Shown here in pieces: positions 25,599-35,435 of a stretch of DNA of 64,000 bases. The notes beneath the pieces were generated by a model, which ran no database searches, was not told the origin of the DNA, and was given only the letters and a program-made list of their open reading frames with translations. The position numbers and the translations under genes were made by a program. Each line of letters starts with the position of its first letter. The stretch's first letter is position 1. Source of the stretch: Peptacetobacter sp900550335 (GTDB lineage Bacteria > Bacillota > Clostridia > Peptostreptococcales > Peptostreptococcaceae); the NCBI RefSeq assembly GCF_047528295.1, contig NZ_CP180001.1, forward strand, positions 2,170,001-2,234,000, in the 5' to 3' direction.

Positions 25599-26732
25599 TT
25601 GACTGGCAGACGTAAAAAAAAGAAAGTTTATTTAAATGTAGTTTTCACGCTAGTTTTAACCTATTTAATTATAAAACTGATAGATAACTACCAATATTTC
25701 TTTGGCATGCTTGATTTTCTTATTGGCTTACTTACACCTTTCGTCATAGCTTTTGTTTTGGCTTATATATTTAACCCAATTATAAAGTTTTTCGAAAAGA
25801 AATTTAAAGCCAAAAGAGGAGCTTCCCTATTTATAACTTACCGGGGACTTATTATAGTACTACTTTCTATACTTGTTATGACATTACCTGTAATAATAGA
25901 AAGTATTATAGATATAATCAACCATGCTCCAACATACTTCGCCGAAACAGAAGCTTTCTTAATAGATCTTTCAAAGCACTTAGAAAATATAGATGCAGCT
26001 ACTATGCAGGAAATATGGGATAAAACTTCTAATATGCTACCTAATTTAAGTAGCCTATTTGTTGGATCTATAGGGGAAATATTTAAAAAGACATTCTCAT
26101 TCGGTAAGTTTATATTTAACTTTGTATTGGCATTTATTATTTGCTTCTATATTCTTCTTGAAAAAGAAAAAATCTTTGATTTTCTAAAGAAGGTTATATA
26201 TGTAGCATTAGGTGATAAAAAGGCTAGCTTTGTATTAGATGTTTCAAGAGACCTTAACGATAATGTAGGAAAATATTTCACTGGAAAGATATTTGACTCG
26301 ATAATAGTTGGTGTACTTTCAGGAATAGGGCTTTTCATATTGAAGTCTAAGTATGCATTATTATTTGGTACATTGATGGGGCTTATGAATATGATTCCAT
26401 ATTTTGGTCCTGCAATAGGTATGACACCTGTTGTTTTAATAAACCTATTTACAGATCCTAAAATAGCTTTATTCTCTTTAATATACCTACTTGTAGTTCA
26501 GCAAGTTGAAGTTGCATTTATAGAGCCTAAGGTTGTTGGTGGACAGCTTGGACTAAGTCCATTCCTTACAATACTTGCAGTAACTGTAGGTGGTGGATTC
26601 TTTGGTATACCTGGTATGATTTTATCAACTCCTATAATGGGTGTTTTAAAGGTTTATATTACTGAATATGTAGAAAAAAAATCTCAGGAAATACAAATGA
26701 GTAATTTCGATAATCCAAGAGAACAAGAATAA
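25599..26732 (+). CDS. AI-2E family transporter (PerM-like permease)
   Basis: A 377-aa polytopic membrane protein with the family layout: short basic start, several N-terminal spans, a soluble helical loop (about 95-160), then five more spans. Family signatures are VGVLSGIGLFIL, GLMNMIPYFGPAIGMTPV and EPKVVGGQLGLSPFLTILAV. The start is TTG, 11 bases after GGAG; no ATG is better placed. Substrates of this family vary (export of AI-2, Na+/H+ exchange) and cannot be told here. Confidence 0.85.
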   Translation: MTGRRKKKKVYLNVVFTLVLTYLIIKLIDNYQYFFGMLDFLIGLLTPFVIAFVLAYIFNPIIKFFEKKFKAKRGASLFITYRGLIIVLLSILVMTLPVIIESIIDIINHAPTYFAETEAFLIDLSKHLENIDAATMQEIWDKTSNMLPNLSSLFVGSIGEIFKKTFSFGKFIFNFVLAFIICFYILLEKEKIFDFLKKVIYVALGDKKASFVLDVSRDLNDNVGKYFTGKIFDSIIVGVLSGIGLFILKSKYALLFGTLMGLMNMIPYFGPAIGMTPVVLINLFTDPKIALFSLIYLLVVQQVEVAFIEPKVVGGQLGLSPFLTILAVTVGGGFFGIPGMILSTPIMGVLKVYITEYVEKKSQEIQMSNFDNPREQE

Positions 26733-26754
26733 AAATAAATTAATAAATATTTTA

Positions 26755-26786
26755 AAAGGGACCTTGCATAAGCATGAGTCCCTTTC
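26755..26786. terminator. Terminator between the AI-2E family gene and the Ig-like protein gene
   Basis: Imperfect stem AAAGGGAC / GTCCCTTT with inner GCAT pairing. T-rich sequence on both sides means it may work in both directions. Confidence 0.75.
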
Positions 26787-26817
26787 TTATTTAACTATAT
26801 CCGAAATATCGGTATTT

Positions 26818-28044
26818 TTAATATTTAATTATAATTTTATCACTAGGTTTTGTAGATTCTTTTTCGCCTACACCTACTATATAAATTTCTAAAGATTTAT
26901 CTTGATTTTCACCTATTTCGCTTAGTCCTATTTCTAAAGTTGTATTAATCTTTCCTTCTTTTTCTTCAGACTGTGATACAGATTGTATAATATTATATTC
27001 TTCATCATCGTAATCTTTTACATATATATCGTATGATTTTATTCCTTCTAAAGAATCCCAACTAACTTCTAGCTTTATATTTTCTTCTCCAACCTCATAA
27101 GAATAATTTATATTTTTTATAGTGCTATTTTTAACACTTCTTTTCTTAACTGTAACTTTTATAATTCTTTCTTTTTCTCCACAAGATACAACTATCTTTT
27201 CGCTTCCTTCTCTTATAGCCGATATTTTTCCAGAACTAGATACTTTAGCTGCTCTATCAGAATTTTTCTTTTTATCAGCGTATCTATATTCTACTTTAGG
27301 AGGCTTTAATCCTTTTGGAGATGTTGTAACTTTTGGATTTATATTTGTTGTCTGGCCTTCTTCAAGTATAAATTCATTCGCAACCTCTAACTTAGATACT
27401 TTTGCTTCTATTTTTAATGGAATTTCTACTAGCTTATCACCACATTCTCCACTTATAGTTGCTGTTCCAACTCCTACAGCTTCTACTTTATCTCCATCTA
27501 TCTTTAATATAGATTCGTCACTACTTAAATATTTTGCCTTATATGTATCCTTAAACTTTTGATAATCTGATATTGCAACGGAACTACTTATTGTAGCCTT
27601 GTCTCCAACATATTTTAATTCATCGCTTAAATCCATATCTAAGCTTTCAACATCTGGATTAACTACTTTTAGCATCGCCTTTTTTATAAGCCTATTCCCC
27701 TTCATAACAGCTACAGATGTATATCCTTCTTTTAATGCAGTTATTTTATTATCCTTTATCTCTATAATTCCATTGTCATCTAAAGCATTAAACCATAACT
27801 TAGGATCTTTTGCGTAACCTGGAATTTTAACATAATTTCCGGCAGATATTTCAACATCGTCTCCAAGTTTTATTATATATTTATCTAAGTCTTTTATGTA
27901 GTTTCCACCTATTATTTTAATCTCTACACCTTTAACTATAGGACTTATAACCCCTTTTGAAAACATAAAATACTGTCCAACTAGGAGAAGTGGTATTATA
28001 ACTACTAACCGTATAAATCGTTTATTTTCTCTAAAACTTTTCAT
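26818..28044 (-). CDS. Membrane-anchored protein with bacterial Ig-like (BIG2) domains
   Basis: A 408-aa protein with an N-terminal signal-anchor (about 11-30). The extracellular part has about two to three BIG2-like units, seen by repeats of the type DNKITALKEGYTSVAV, GDKVEAVGVGTATISG and SGKISAIREGSEKIVVSCG. A C-terminal domain (about 318-408) looks like fibronectin type III (LEVSWDSLEGIKSYDIYVKD). It has no sortase motif. It is likely a surface protein, but I cannot name the ligand. GGAGG precedes the start. Confidence 0.75.
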   Translation of the reverse strand: MKSFRENKRFIRLVVIIPLLLVGQYFMFSKGVISPIVKGVEIKIIGGNYIKDLDKYIIKLGDDVEISAGNYVKIPGYAKDPKLWFNALDDNGIIEIKDNKITALKEGYTSVAVMKGNRLIKKAMLKVVNPDVESLDMDLSDELKYVGDKATISSSVAISDYQKFKDTYKAKYLSSDESILKIDGDKVEAVGVGTATISGECGDKLVEIPLKIEAKVSKLEVANEFILEEGQTTNINPKVTTSPKGLKPPKVEYRYADKKKNSDRAAKVSSSGKISAIREGSEKIVVSCGEKERIIKVTVKKRSVKNSTIKNINYSYEVGEENIKLEVSWDSLEGIKSYDIYVKDYDDEEYNIIQSVSQSEEKEGKINTTLEIGLSEIGENQDKSLEIYIVGVGEKESTKPSDKIIIKY

Positions 28045-28141
28045 TTTCTCTCCTCCTTATCTTATATTTCCAAAATATTCTTAAAAGTAATATATCACTT
28101 TTTTTACTATCATTCAAATAATTCTGTATAATTTATACTAT

Positions 28142-28495
28142 TTATTTTTCATCATAAAGAACTACTGCTAAAAAATCTAGCACATCATCACCTATATTTT
28201 CTATTGAATGTTTTGCTCCATCTGCTGTGTATATAACATCTCCTGCTTCTACTACAACTTCTTCTCCATTATCATTTACTAAGCCCTTGCCACTTAATAT
28301 ATAATACACTTCAAAATCATTTGTATGGTCATGTTCTCCTATTGAAGCTCCTTTTTCTAAAGCTATTCTACTAAATAATCTACCATGTCCTCTTAGTTCT
28401 TCTGGGCTTACAAGAGTAGTAAAATCTCCCTTTCCTTTACCACTCTGTACTCCTTCTCTAACCTGTGTAACTGTTTCTGATTTTTTTCTTATCAT
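28142..28495 (-). CDS. Single-domain cupin protein
   Basis: A 117-aa cupin. Motif 1 is GEHDHTNDFEVYYILSGKG with metal ligands His, His and Glu; motif 2 is GDVIYTADGAKHSIEN with a His. The rest is too small to be anything but the barrel. Proteins of this type bind a metal and a small ligand, or act as isomerases, but the substrate is unknown. It stands alone, with AAGGGG before the ATG. Confidence 0.8.
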   Translation of the reverse strand: MIRKKSETVTQVREGVQSGKGKGDFTTLVSPEELRGHGRLFSRIALEKGASIGEHDHTNDFEVYYILSGKGLVNDNGEEVVVEAGDVIYTADGAKHSIENIGDDVLDFLAVVLYDEK

Positions 28496-28613
28496 AAAAA
28501 CACCCCTTTTATAATCTCTATTTTTATTAATTTTGTAAGTATACTTTTTATACTATATTAATTATTATTCTTTAAATCTTTTTTAATTCCTTCTAATATT
28601 TTTCAAAAATTAA

Positions 28614-28641
28614 AAAAAGCGAGGTAAGTGCACCTCGCCTT
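28614..28641 (-). terminator. Terminator of the foldase gene
   Basis: Perfect stem GCGAGGT / ACCTCGC with T7 on the minus strand. Confidence 0.9.
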
Positions 28642-29670
28642 TTACTTATACTCATCTGTAAATTCTACATGATATTCTTTTATTAAATCTTCAAATAGTT
28701 TTATTTGTTTTTTATAAGAAAGTGTACTTTTTATCTCTTCTTTTACTTTATCAAAAGGCTCTACTTCAGTTCCAATTCTTTTTATTATGTGGTATCCATA
28801 AGAACTTTTTATAGGTTTTTCTATATACTCTCCTACATTTAACTTAGCAATTTTATTTTTTACATCTTCATCGCTAAAGTCCATCTCAAGGTCTCCTATT
28901 CCACCTGGAATAGTCCCTTTTATGTCCTCAGAGTACTCATTTTCTAGTTCCTCAAAATTGCAACCATCTTCTAATTTTTTATATATACTATAGGCTCTAC
29001 TTTCAGCTTCTTTTATATCTTCTTTCGCTAATTTTTTGCCAGAACTATCTACTGTACTTATAAATATATCTCTGTATACTCCCACTCTGTATTTATCTTT
29101 ATTGGAATTATAATATTTTTTAGCCTCAGAATCATCAACTTTAGTCTCTTCATCTAAATACTTATAGGCCTTTATAGTCTTTCTCATACTTCTCATAATT
29201 TTTTTATTTTCTTTATATTGCTTACTTCTTAAATCATTACCTGTTAAATTTAAATTCTCTGTTATGAAATTTTCTAAACTATGGTATGTGTCTCTTATCT
29301 CTTCTTTAGTAACATTGATATTCTCTTCTTTAGCTTTTCTATACAGTATATCTTCATATATTACATATTTAGACAATTCTTTTTTATAAATATCAGTGCC
29401 TAAATTTTTTATTATATTTTTTTTATCAAAATATAATATTTCTTCTGCCCTTTTCTCAACTTCATTGAATGTTATTTTTTCTCCATCGATATATGCAACT
29501 ATATCTTTTGGATTATTCTCACTTTTTTTGGTATCGCTTTCTACAGGTCTTATATATACATAAAGCATTGTAAAAAATATTATTAGCAATACCAATATTA
29601 TCAATGGTTTTGAATTGAGTAATTTTGATATATATTCTTTGATTTTAGAAAAAATATTTTTATTACCCAT
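28642..29670 (-). CDS. Membrane-anchored parvulin-type peptidyl-prolyl isomerase
   Basis: A 342-aa PrsA/SurA-like foldase from the ATG at 29670, which follows GGAGG. An N-terminal membrane anchor lies at about 22-42. The N-terminal SurA-like region contains VAYIDGEKITFNEVEKRA. The rotamase domain lies at about 190-290, with NEYSEDIKGTIPGGIGDLEM and GEYIEKPIKSSYGYHIIKRI. No lipobox cysteine is visible, so unlike PrsA it is held by a transmembrane helix. It would fold exported proteins at the outer face of the membrane. Confidence 0.85.
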   Translation of the reverse strand: MGNKNIFSKIKEYISKLLNSKPLIILVLLIIFFTMLYVYIRPVESDTKKSENNPKDIVAYIDGEKITFNEVEKRAEEILYFDKKNIIKNLGTDIYKKELSKYVIYEDILYRKAKEENINVTKEEIRDTYHSLENFITENLNLTGNDLRSKQYKENKKIMRSMRKTIKAYKYLDEETKVDDSEAKKYYNSNKDKYRVGVYRDIFISTVDSSGKKLAKEDIKEAESRAYSIYKKLEDGCNFEELENEYSEDIKGTIPGGIGDLEMDFSDEDVKNKIAKLNVGEYIEKPIKSSYGYHIIKRIGTEVEPFDKVKEEIKSTLSYKKQIKLFEDLIKEYHVEFTDEYK

Positions 29671-29771
29671 TATATTCCTCCAAATAATCAATCTCCTTAA
29701 TTTATAATATAAATTATCCTTATGTATATAATATGAAACATTTATGAAAATGTTTTGAATTGACTATATCT

Positions 29772-30344
29772 TTACTTATTCTTTATTTTCTTTAATGCAT
29801 AAGGAAGTGAAACTATACATCCAACCAGTGCGTCTATCATGTCCATAACTGTATCAGTAAGTCCACCTACTTGAGTATGTGTATGCATTATATGGTCCAT
29901 ACTAAATTCTCCTATTTCCCAAAGAGATGCAATTCCCATACTAAACATGAACATAAACATAGCTATAAATATTATGTTCATTTTGCTTATTTGTTCCTCT
30001 GTATTAAAATATTTAATAAATGTATAAGCTGCTGTAACTGTCAACAAACCAGATGTTACATGTAAAAAGTCATCATAGTGAGGTATATCATAGAATCCAT
30101 ATCCAGATCCTAAAACAGATGCTATACAAGCATACCACATAAATACACTGTAAAGTCCATCACTCAATAGTTTTGGAAGTCTTTTATTTATTTGATATAA
30201 TACTACAGTAAGTATCAAACAAAATACAGATACTGAAATTCCCATACTATCCTTTATATATAGGAAGTATCCTAGAGAACCTATAAAGAATATAGTTAAA
30301 ATTATTGTTGTTATTTTTTTCAATCCAAATTTTTTACTATCCAT
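29772..30344 (-). CDS. Multi-span membrane protein, YjdF/DUF2238-like
   Basis: A 190-aa protein with about five to six spans. The stretches YDIPHYDDFLHVTSG and ASLWEIGEFSMDHIM, then GGLTDTVMDMIDALVGC, place conserved Asp, His and Glu in the membrane as in the YjdF/DUF2238 group. Function is unknown. GGGGG lies before the ATG. It is 30 bases from the topB gene upstream, so the two may be cotranscribed. Confidence 0.6.
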   Translation of the reverse strand: MDSKKFGLKKITTIILTIFFIGSLGYFLYIKDSMGISVSVFCLILTVVLYQINKRLPKLLSDGLYSVFMWYACIASVLGSGYGFYDIPHYDDFLHVTSGLLTVTAAYTFIKYFNTEEQISKMNIIFIAMFMFMFSMGIASLWEIGEFSMDHIMHTHTQVGGLTDTVMDMIDALVGCIVSLPYALKKIKNK

Positions 30345-30373
30345 TTTAATGCCCCCTAACCTTAAATTAGCAT

Positions 30374-32491
30374 CTATTTTTTTAGTTTAGCCAATGCATC
30401 GGCAAACGGATTATTAAAGTTTTCATTTTCTTTTTTATTTTGATTCTTTAAATACTTATTAATATCCTTTTTAGATGCTTTATTTTTTTCTTCTTTCTTT
30501 CTATTATTAAAAGCTGATAGTTTTTCTCTGTATCCACATGAACAAATAAATATTTTATTTTCTCCTTCACCTCTAAGCTCTAATTTTTTATGACACTCTG
30601 GACATCTAGCATTTGTTGTTTGAGATAGCATTTTTTTACTATTGCATTCTCTATTTTCACAAACTAGCATTTTTCCTCTTTTTGTCTTTACTTCTAGCAT
30701 ATAATGTCCACATTCTGGACATTTATTTCTAGTTAGGTTATCGTGTTTAAACTGACTATCGCTATTTTTTATATCATCTATAGCTTTTTTAGAATAATCT
30801 TTTATCTCATTCATAAAAGCATTTTTATTTAATTTATTTTCTGATATTTTTTGAAGCTTTCTCTCCCATTCAGATGTCATCTCAGCACTTTTTAGCTTTT
30901 CTGGAACTAAACCTAAAAGCTGCTTTCCTTTAGATGTAATCATTATTTCTTTGTCCTTTTTCTCTAATAAAAACGAAGAAAATAATTTATCTATTATATC
31001 CGCTCTAGTTGCAACTGTCCCAAGATTATTTTTTTCCATTAATGTTAAAAGAGTTGCTTCATTTAATCTAGCAGGAGGATTTGTTTTTCCCTCTGTTTTT
31101 GATACAGACTCAACTTTTAAATTTTCCCCTTCTTTAAAAGCTGCAACTGATGAATATATATCATCATCTTGATTTGAGTAAAGTTCTTTCCAACCTAGTT
31201 TTTTTATATTTTTAAACTTAGTGCTAAATTTTTCTCCAGCAATTTCACACTCTATACTAGTTTCATCATATTCCTCAGGGTCATAAAGTACTGATAGAAA
31301 TCTTTTAACAACTAAATCATATATATTCCTTTCTTTAGCTGTTAAATCGTTTAAAAATGCTCTCTCTTCCGTTGGAATTATTGCATAGTGTTCTACTACC
31401 TTTGAATCGTCTACAAAGCTTTTAGATACTTTTATATTTCTTTTTATAATATCACTTGCTATCTTTTTATAATCTCCTATATTTACAGCCTTTACTCTAT
31501 CCTTTAAAGTGTCTACTATATCACTAGATATATATCTAGTGTCTGTTCTTGGATATGTAAGAAGCTTATGTCTTTCATATAGGCTCTGAACTGTAGATAG
31601 AGTCTCTTTTGCAGAATATCCATATATCTTATTTGCATCCCTCTGTATCTCATTTAAATCATAAAGTTGAGGAGAATAATTCTTCTTAGTTTTTACAGAG
31701 TATTTTTTTACTTCTGCTTCTTTTACTTTTATTTTATTTATAACTTTATCTGCTATATCCTCATCAAATACATATGTGTTTCCTTTGTTATTTTTCCAGT
31801 TTAATTTTATAATATTTCCGGCTTTATTTACTTTTATCTCTACTCCATAAAATTTCTTCGGCTCAAAGTTTTTTATTTCTTCTTCTCTTTTCATTACCAT
31901 ATTAAGAGTAGGTGTCTGAACTCTACCACAAGATAGCTGTGCATTGTATTTTACCGTAAGAGCTCTTGTTGCATTTATTCCTATTATCCAGTCTGCCTCT
32001 GCTCTTGCAAGTGCTGAATCATAAAGTCTATCGTATTTTTTAGATGATTCTAGCTTTGTAAAACCTTCTTTTATTGCTTTATCTGTATTTGAAGAAATCC
32101 ACAACCTTTTCATAGGCTTTTTAACTCCAGATTTTTCTATAATCCATCTTGCAACTAGCTCTCCTTCTCTTCCTGCATCTGTAGCAATTACTATTTCAGA
32201 TACATCTTTTCTTTCCAAAAGAGATTTTACCTTTTGATACTGCTTGCCACTCTTTTTTATTACTACAGTTTTTAAATACTTTGGAATTATCGGCAAATCT
32301 TCCATATTCCAATCTTTATATTTTGAATTGTATCCTTCTGGATCTGTAAGCGTAACAAGGTGACCAAGCGCCCACGTTACTATATATTTATCTCCCTCTA
32401 TATATCCATTTTTTTCATTTTTACATTTAAGTACATTCGCTATATCCTTTCCAACAGATGGTTTTTCTGCAAGTACTAGTATTTTTCCCAT
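30374..32491 (-). CDS. topB: DNA topoisomerase III
   Basis: A 705-aa type IA topoisomerase. The TOPRIM domain is at about 1-135 (LAEKPSVGKDIA, then IATDAGREGELVARWI). The active-site tyrosine is in LLTYPRTDTRYIS near residue 316. The C-terminal part has two zinc-ribbon like units, CPECGHYML...CENREC and CPECHKKL...CSCGY, followed by a Lys-rich tail. It decatenates DNA and has the usual length for Gram-positive TopB proteins. Some conjugative elements carry such enzymes, but no other transfer gene is present here. Confidence 0.95.
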   Translation of the reverse strand: MGKILVLAEKPSVGKDIANVLKCKNEKNGYIEGDKYIVTWALGHLVTLTDPEGYNSKYKDWNMEDLPIIPKYLKTVVIKKSGKQYQKVKSLLERKDVSEIVIATDAGREGELVARWIIEKSGVKKPMKRLWISSNTDKAIKEGFTKLESSKKYDRLYDSALARAEADWIIGINATRALTVKYNAQLSCGRVQTPTLNMVMKREEEIKNFEPKKFYGVEIKVNKAGNIIKLNWKNNKGNTYVFDEDIADKVINKIKVKEAEVKKYSVKTKKNYSPQLYDLNEIQRDANKIYGYSAKETLSTVQSLYERHKLLTYPRTDTRYISSDIVDTLKDRVKAVNIGDYKKIASDIIKRNIKVSKSFVDDSKVVEHYAIIPTEERAFLNDLTAKERNIYDLVVKRFLSVLYDPEEYDETSIECEIAGEKFSTKFKNIKKLGWKELYSNQDDDIYSSVAAFKEGENLKVESVSKTEGKTNPPARLNEATLLTLMEKNNLGTVATRADIIDKLFSSFLLEKKDKEIMITSKGKQLLGLVPEKLKSAEMTSEWERKLQKISENKLNKNAFMNEIKDYSKKAIDDIKNSDSQFKHDNLTRNKCPECGHYMLEVKTKRGKMLVCENRECNSKKMLSQTTNARCPECHKKLELRGEGENKIFICSCGYREKLSAFNNRKKEEKNKASKKDINKYLKNQNKKENENFNNPFADALAKLKK

Positions 32492-32658
32492 AAAAATTAC
32501 CTCTCATAAATTTTCTTTGTACTGAATATTATAATACTATTCTATCTAATAATCGATACATCTTTTTAATTTATAAGAGGTTTTCTGTATTTTCTCTTTT
32601 ATTATTTAATTTTAAATCTAAATTTTTATAATTTTTTTATTTTAAATTCATTCTAATT

Positions 32659-32865
32659 TTACATTAATTTGTATAGAACTATGTTAGATAGCGCCATAAC
32701 TATTATAGACATTATAAGGTTATTTTGAAATACTAACATACAAATTATCATTCCTATTATTTGAAGAACTGCAAATATTATCGCTATGGCTATTATATTC
32801 GCTGCTGTCTCCCTTTTATTCTCTTTATCATTATACATATCTGTCACCATTTTTATATTCGCCAT
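32659..32865 (-). CDS. Small membrane protein, 68 aa
   Basis: Two hydrophobic segments (about 22-47 and 49-67) follow a charged 20-residue start. The ribosome binding site is weak and the product is not recognised, so this is only a possible gene. The frame is supported by its coherent two-helix hairpin structure. Confidence 0.45.
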   Translation of the reverse strand: MANIKMVTDMYNDKENKRETAANIIAIAIIFAVLQIIGMIICMLVFQNNLIMSIIVMALSNIVLYKLM

Positions 32866-33146
32866 CAGTAATTTAACTTGCCTATAATAATTTTTATAAA
32901 TTACCTAGCTCTCCCTTCTATCAAATTTTACAATCAATTTTATTTATAACTTTTTATCTCTCATTTTATTATTTATAATTATAGAGTAATATACTAAAGA
33001 TAAAGTTCATTAAAACTAAATTTTTTCTAAATATTATCTTTTATTTGTATAAATATTAATTCTTTTAGATTTCTTTTACAATACATTTTGTATGAACTGT
33101 AGTTTTTAGTGCTTAAATGGTAATTTAAAACGATATAATTTGCAAA
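32866..33146. other. AT-rich gap without recognised gene
   Basis: About 280 bases of AT-rich sequence between the small membrane protein gene and the tandem terminators at 33147-33222. I see no coding frame or RNA element. Confidence 0.5.
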
Positions 33147-33222
33147 ATAAAAAGAACCATAGCAAGACCATAGTTCTATATATAAAAAGAAAGGAACACC
33201 TATAAGGCATCCCTTCCCTCTG
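33147..33222 (-). terminator. Two tandem terminator hairpins
   Basis: Downstream of the secreted 127-aa protein. The first, about 33190-33222, has GGGATGCCT / AGGTGTTCC arms and a T-rich tail. The second, 33147-33176, has AGAACYATGG / CTATGGTTCT arms and TTTT. Both read leftward. Confidence 0.65.
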
Positions 33223-33262
33223 ATATGATTTATATATTGATTGTAAAATTGAGAGGACTAAT

Positions 33263-33646
33263 TTATTTTATTCTTTCCATGTATCCACTTGGATGGAAGA
33301 AGAATACCTGTCTATTTCTACTGTTTACAAAGTATCCCATATCTCCTTCTTCATCTGGTAAGAATACGAAACCTTTTAATTTTTTAGCCTGTAAAGCATC
33401 AAAATCTTTTTCAGTTCCCATGTATATATATTTAACACTATTGTCCATTTTGTTTAATATATTTAAAGCCTGTTTTTTGTTTATTAACTTGTTGGCTTTT
33501 TTAGCTTTTTTATTAACCACAGTTGTTGTAACTACTTTGCTTGATTTTGTTGCTGCTGATACTGTTCCAACTGTTGGTGCTATCATTCCTCCAACTAATA
33601 CTGCACAAAGTGTAGCTATCATTATTGTTCTTGTAGTTTTTTTCAT
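33263..33646 (-). CDS. Small secreted protein
   Basis: A 127-aa protein from the ATG at 33646, which follows AAAGGAG. A signal peptide covers about 1-31 (basic start, hydrophobic core, AxA-type site at VSAA). The mature part is Lys-rich and then forms a compact domain (about 60-127) with KYIYMGTEKDFDALQAKKLKGFVFLPDEEG. I do not recognise the family. It is a single-gene unit. Confidence 0.65.
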   Translation of the reverse strand: MKKTTRTIMIATLCAVLVGGMIAPTVGTVSAATKSSKVVTTTVVNKKAKKANKLINKKQALNILNKMDNSVKYIYMGTEKDFDALQAKKLKGFVFLPDEEGDMGYFVNSRNRQVFFFHPSGYMERIK

Positions 33647-33784
33647 ATCGATCACTCCTTTATTTGTGACATCTATATATAATTGCATTTTGGGTTAGCT
33701 TTTATAATTTCGTCATTTAAAAATTTATTTGTCTTAATTTATTTTTATTTATCTTGTTATACTTATTTTACCACCAAAAAGTAC

Positions 33785-33866
33785 AAAAAAAGATTACACC
33801 TCTGTCATTTTGAGTTACATATTTGTAACGATTTTTGGCATAAATGTAATCTTTTGTAATTTCTTA
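33785..33866. other. Long inverted repeat with an inner hairpin
   Basis: Outer arms AAAGATTACA and TGTAATCTTT are about 60 bases apart and enclose a smaller hairpin GTTACAAATATGTAAC. On the minus strand the outer stem is followed by T7. It lies between the phosphohexomutase stop and the small secreted protein start, so it is most likely the terminator of the former. An RNA element in the leader of the latter is an alternative. Confidence 0.5.
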
Positions 33867-33941
33867 TTTTATGAATTTTTTATTAGTTGTAATCTTATTC
33901 TTATAATTTTATTCTTGCAATTTTGAACTATAAATTTTATT

Positions 33942-35435
33942 TTATAATCCTTTTAAATCATAGTTTTCTAGGAATGATTTAAGTGTAGCGTATATTTTTT
34001 CTGTTCCGCCAACTTCATTTGATTCTATATTTAAAGCTAAAAGAGGTTCGTGAAGTGATATTCTTATTAAGAACCATCCATCTTCTCCTTCTCCTGTGCA
34101 GTTAGCTCTTATTCCTTCATAGTTTTTAGGAACTAATGACCAATTTTCACTTTCTTCAACGAATACACTTAATTCTGATAGTATCTGTTCAGCGTATGGT
34201 CTGAAATCTTCTTTGTTTATTCCTATTCTTACTTCTTTTTCTTCTACCGCTTCTTTTAAATCAGCTATTAATGATTCTATAGTTTTTCCTTCTTTAGCCA
34301 TTTTAGCAGCTTTTATAAGTATTTTAGCTATTAAATAAGCTCCGTCATCAAGGAAGTAGTTTTCTTTTATTGCAGCATGTCCAGAAGTTTCTATTGCTAA
34401 ATGACATTCTTCTCCCTCGTTGTTTAATCTTATAGCTTCATTTATTACATTTTTGTATCCTCTTTTGAATCTGTGGTGTTTTCCACCATGATTTTCTATG
34501 AATTCAGCTAATCCTACAGATGTTATTGAGTCTGTTACTATTGTAGTGTTAGGATTTTCTTCTAATAATATTTCAGATATTACAGCTATAAGAGCATTTT
34601 TGTTTATGAAAGATCCATCTTTTCCAACTAATGCAGCTCTATCTACGTCTGTATCGAATATTATACCTAAGTCAGCTTTGTTGTCTACAACAGCTTTACT
34701 TATACTTGCCATAGCTTCTTTATTTTCTGGATTTGGTATATGGTTAGGGAACATTCCGTCTGGTTCCAAGAACTGGCTTCCTTTTGTATCAGCACCTAAT
34801 TTTTCAAGTACTTTTTCAGCAAAGAATCCACCTGCACCATTTCCAGCATCCACTATTATTTTCATTCCATTAAATGGTTTTTCGTAGCAAGATTCAGAGT
34901 TTACACCTTTTCTTATTTTATCTACTAATACTTCTGCATAATCATTTATAAGGTTTCTTTCAGATATAGAACCTTTTTCAGCTGCTTCTACTGTTTTTCC
35001 TTCACATACTATATCTAGCATTGCTTTTATGTCAGCTTTTTCAAGCCCACCATTTTCTGTAAAGAATTTTAATCCATTATAGAAGAATGGTAAATGACTT
35101 GCAGTTATCATTATTGAACCATCACATTTATATCCTTCCATAACTGTTGTCATAAACATAGATGGAGTTGTTGATAATTTACAATTTACTACATCACATC
35201 CCTGAGATGTTAATGCTTCTATTATTGTATTTCTAAATTCTTCTCCAGTTATTCTTGAATCATTTCCTACAGCTACAACTATTTTTTCTTTTCCAGTTTT
35301 TTCTTTTAACCATACATGGAATGCTCTAGCTATTTTTTCTACTTCTACTTTTGTAAGAGTTACTTCTTTTTCATCATTAGGGTATGCTACCCCTCTTATA
35401 TCTGTTCCATTCTGTAATTTATATATTTTTTCCAT
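33942..35435 (-). CDS. Phosphomannomutase/phosphoglucomutase family protein
   Basis: A 497-aa alpha-D-phosphohexomutase from the ATG at 35435 (AGGAG upstream). It has the phosphoserine loop TASHLPFFYNGLKFF near 105, the metal loop DTDVDRAA near 265 and the C-terminal phosphate-binding region EDGWFLIRISLHEP. It interconverts hexose 1- and 6-phosphates. The exact hexose cannot be told. The active-site loop is TASHLP where TASHNP is usual. Confidence 0.85.
   Translation of the reverse strand: MEKIYKLQNGTDIRGVAYPNDEKEVTLTKVEVEKIARAFHVWLKEKTGKEKIVVAVGNDSRITGEEFRNTIIEALTSQGCDVVNCKLSTTPSMFMTTVMEGYKCDGSIMITASHLPFFYNGLKFFTENGGLEKADIKAMLDIVCEGKTVEAAEKGSISERNLINDYAEVLVDKIRKGVNSESCYEKPFNGMKIIVDAGNGAGGFFAEKVLEKLGADTKGSQFLEPDGMFPNHIPNPENKEAMASISKAVVDNKADLGIIFDTDVDRAALVGKDGSFINKNALIAVISEILLEENPNTTIVTDSITSVGLAEFIENHGGKHHRFKRGYKNVINEAIRLNNEGEECHLAIETSGHAAIKENYFLDDGAYLIAKILIKAAKMAKEGKTIESLIADLKEAVEEKEVRIGINKEDFRPYAEQILSELSVFVEESENWSLVPKNYEGIRANCTGEGEDGWFLIRISLHEPLLALNIESNEVGGTEKIYATLKSFLENYDLKGL

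Noticed and set aside
33225..33698. Plus-strand open frame of 157 codons opposite the small secreted protein
   Set aside because: The minus-strand frame has a good ribosome binding site and signal peptide; the plus-strand frame has neither.
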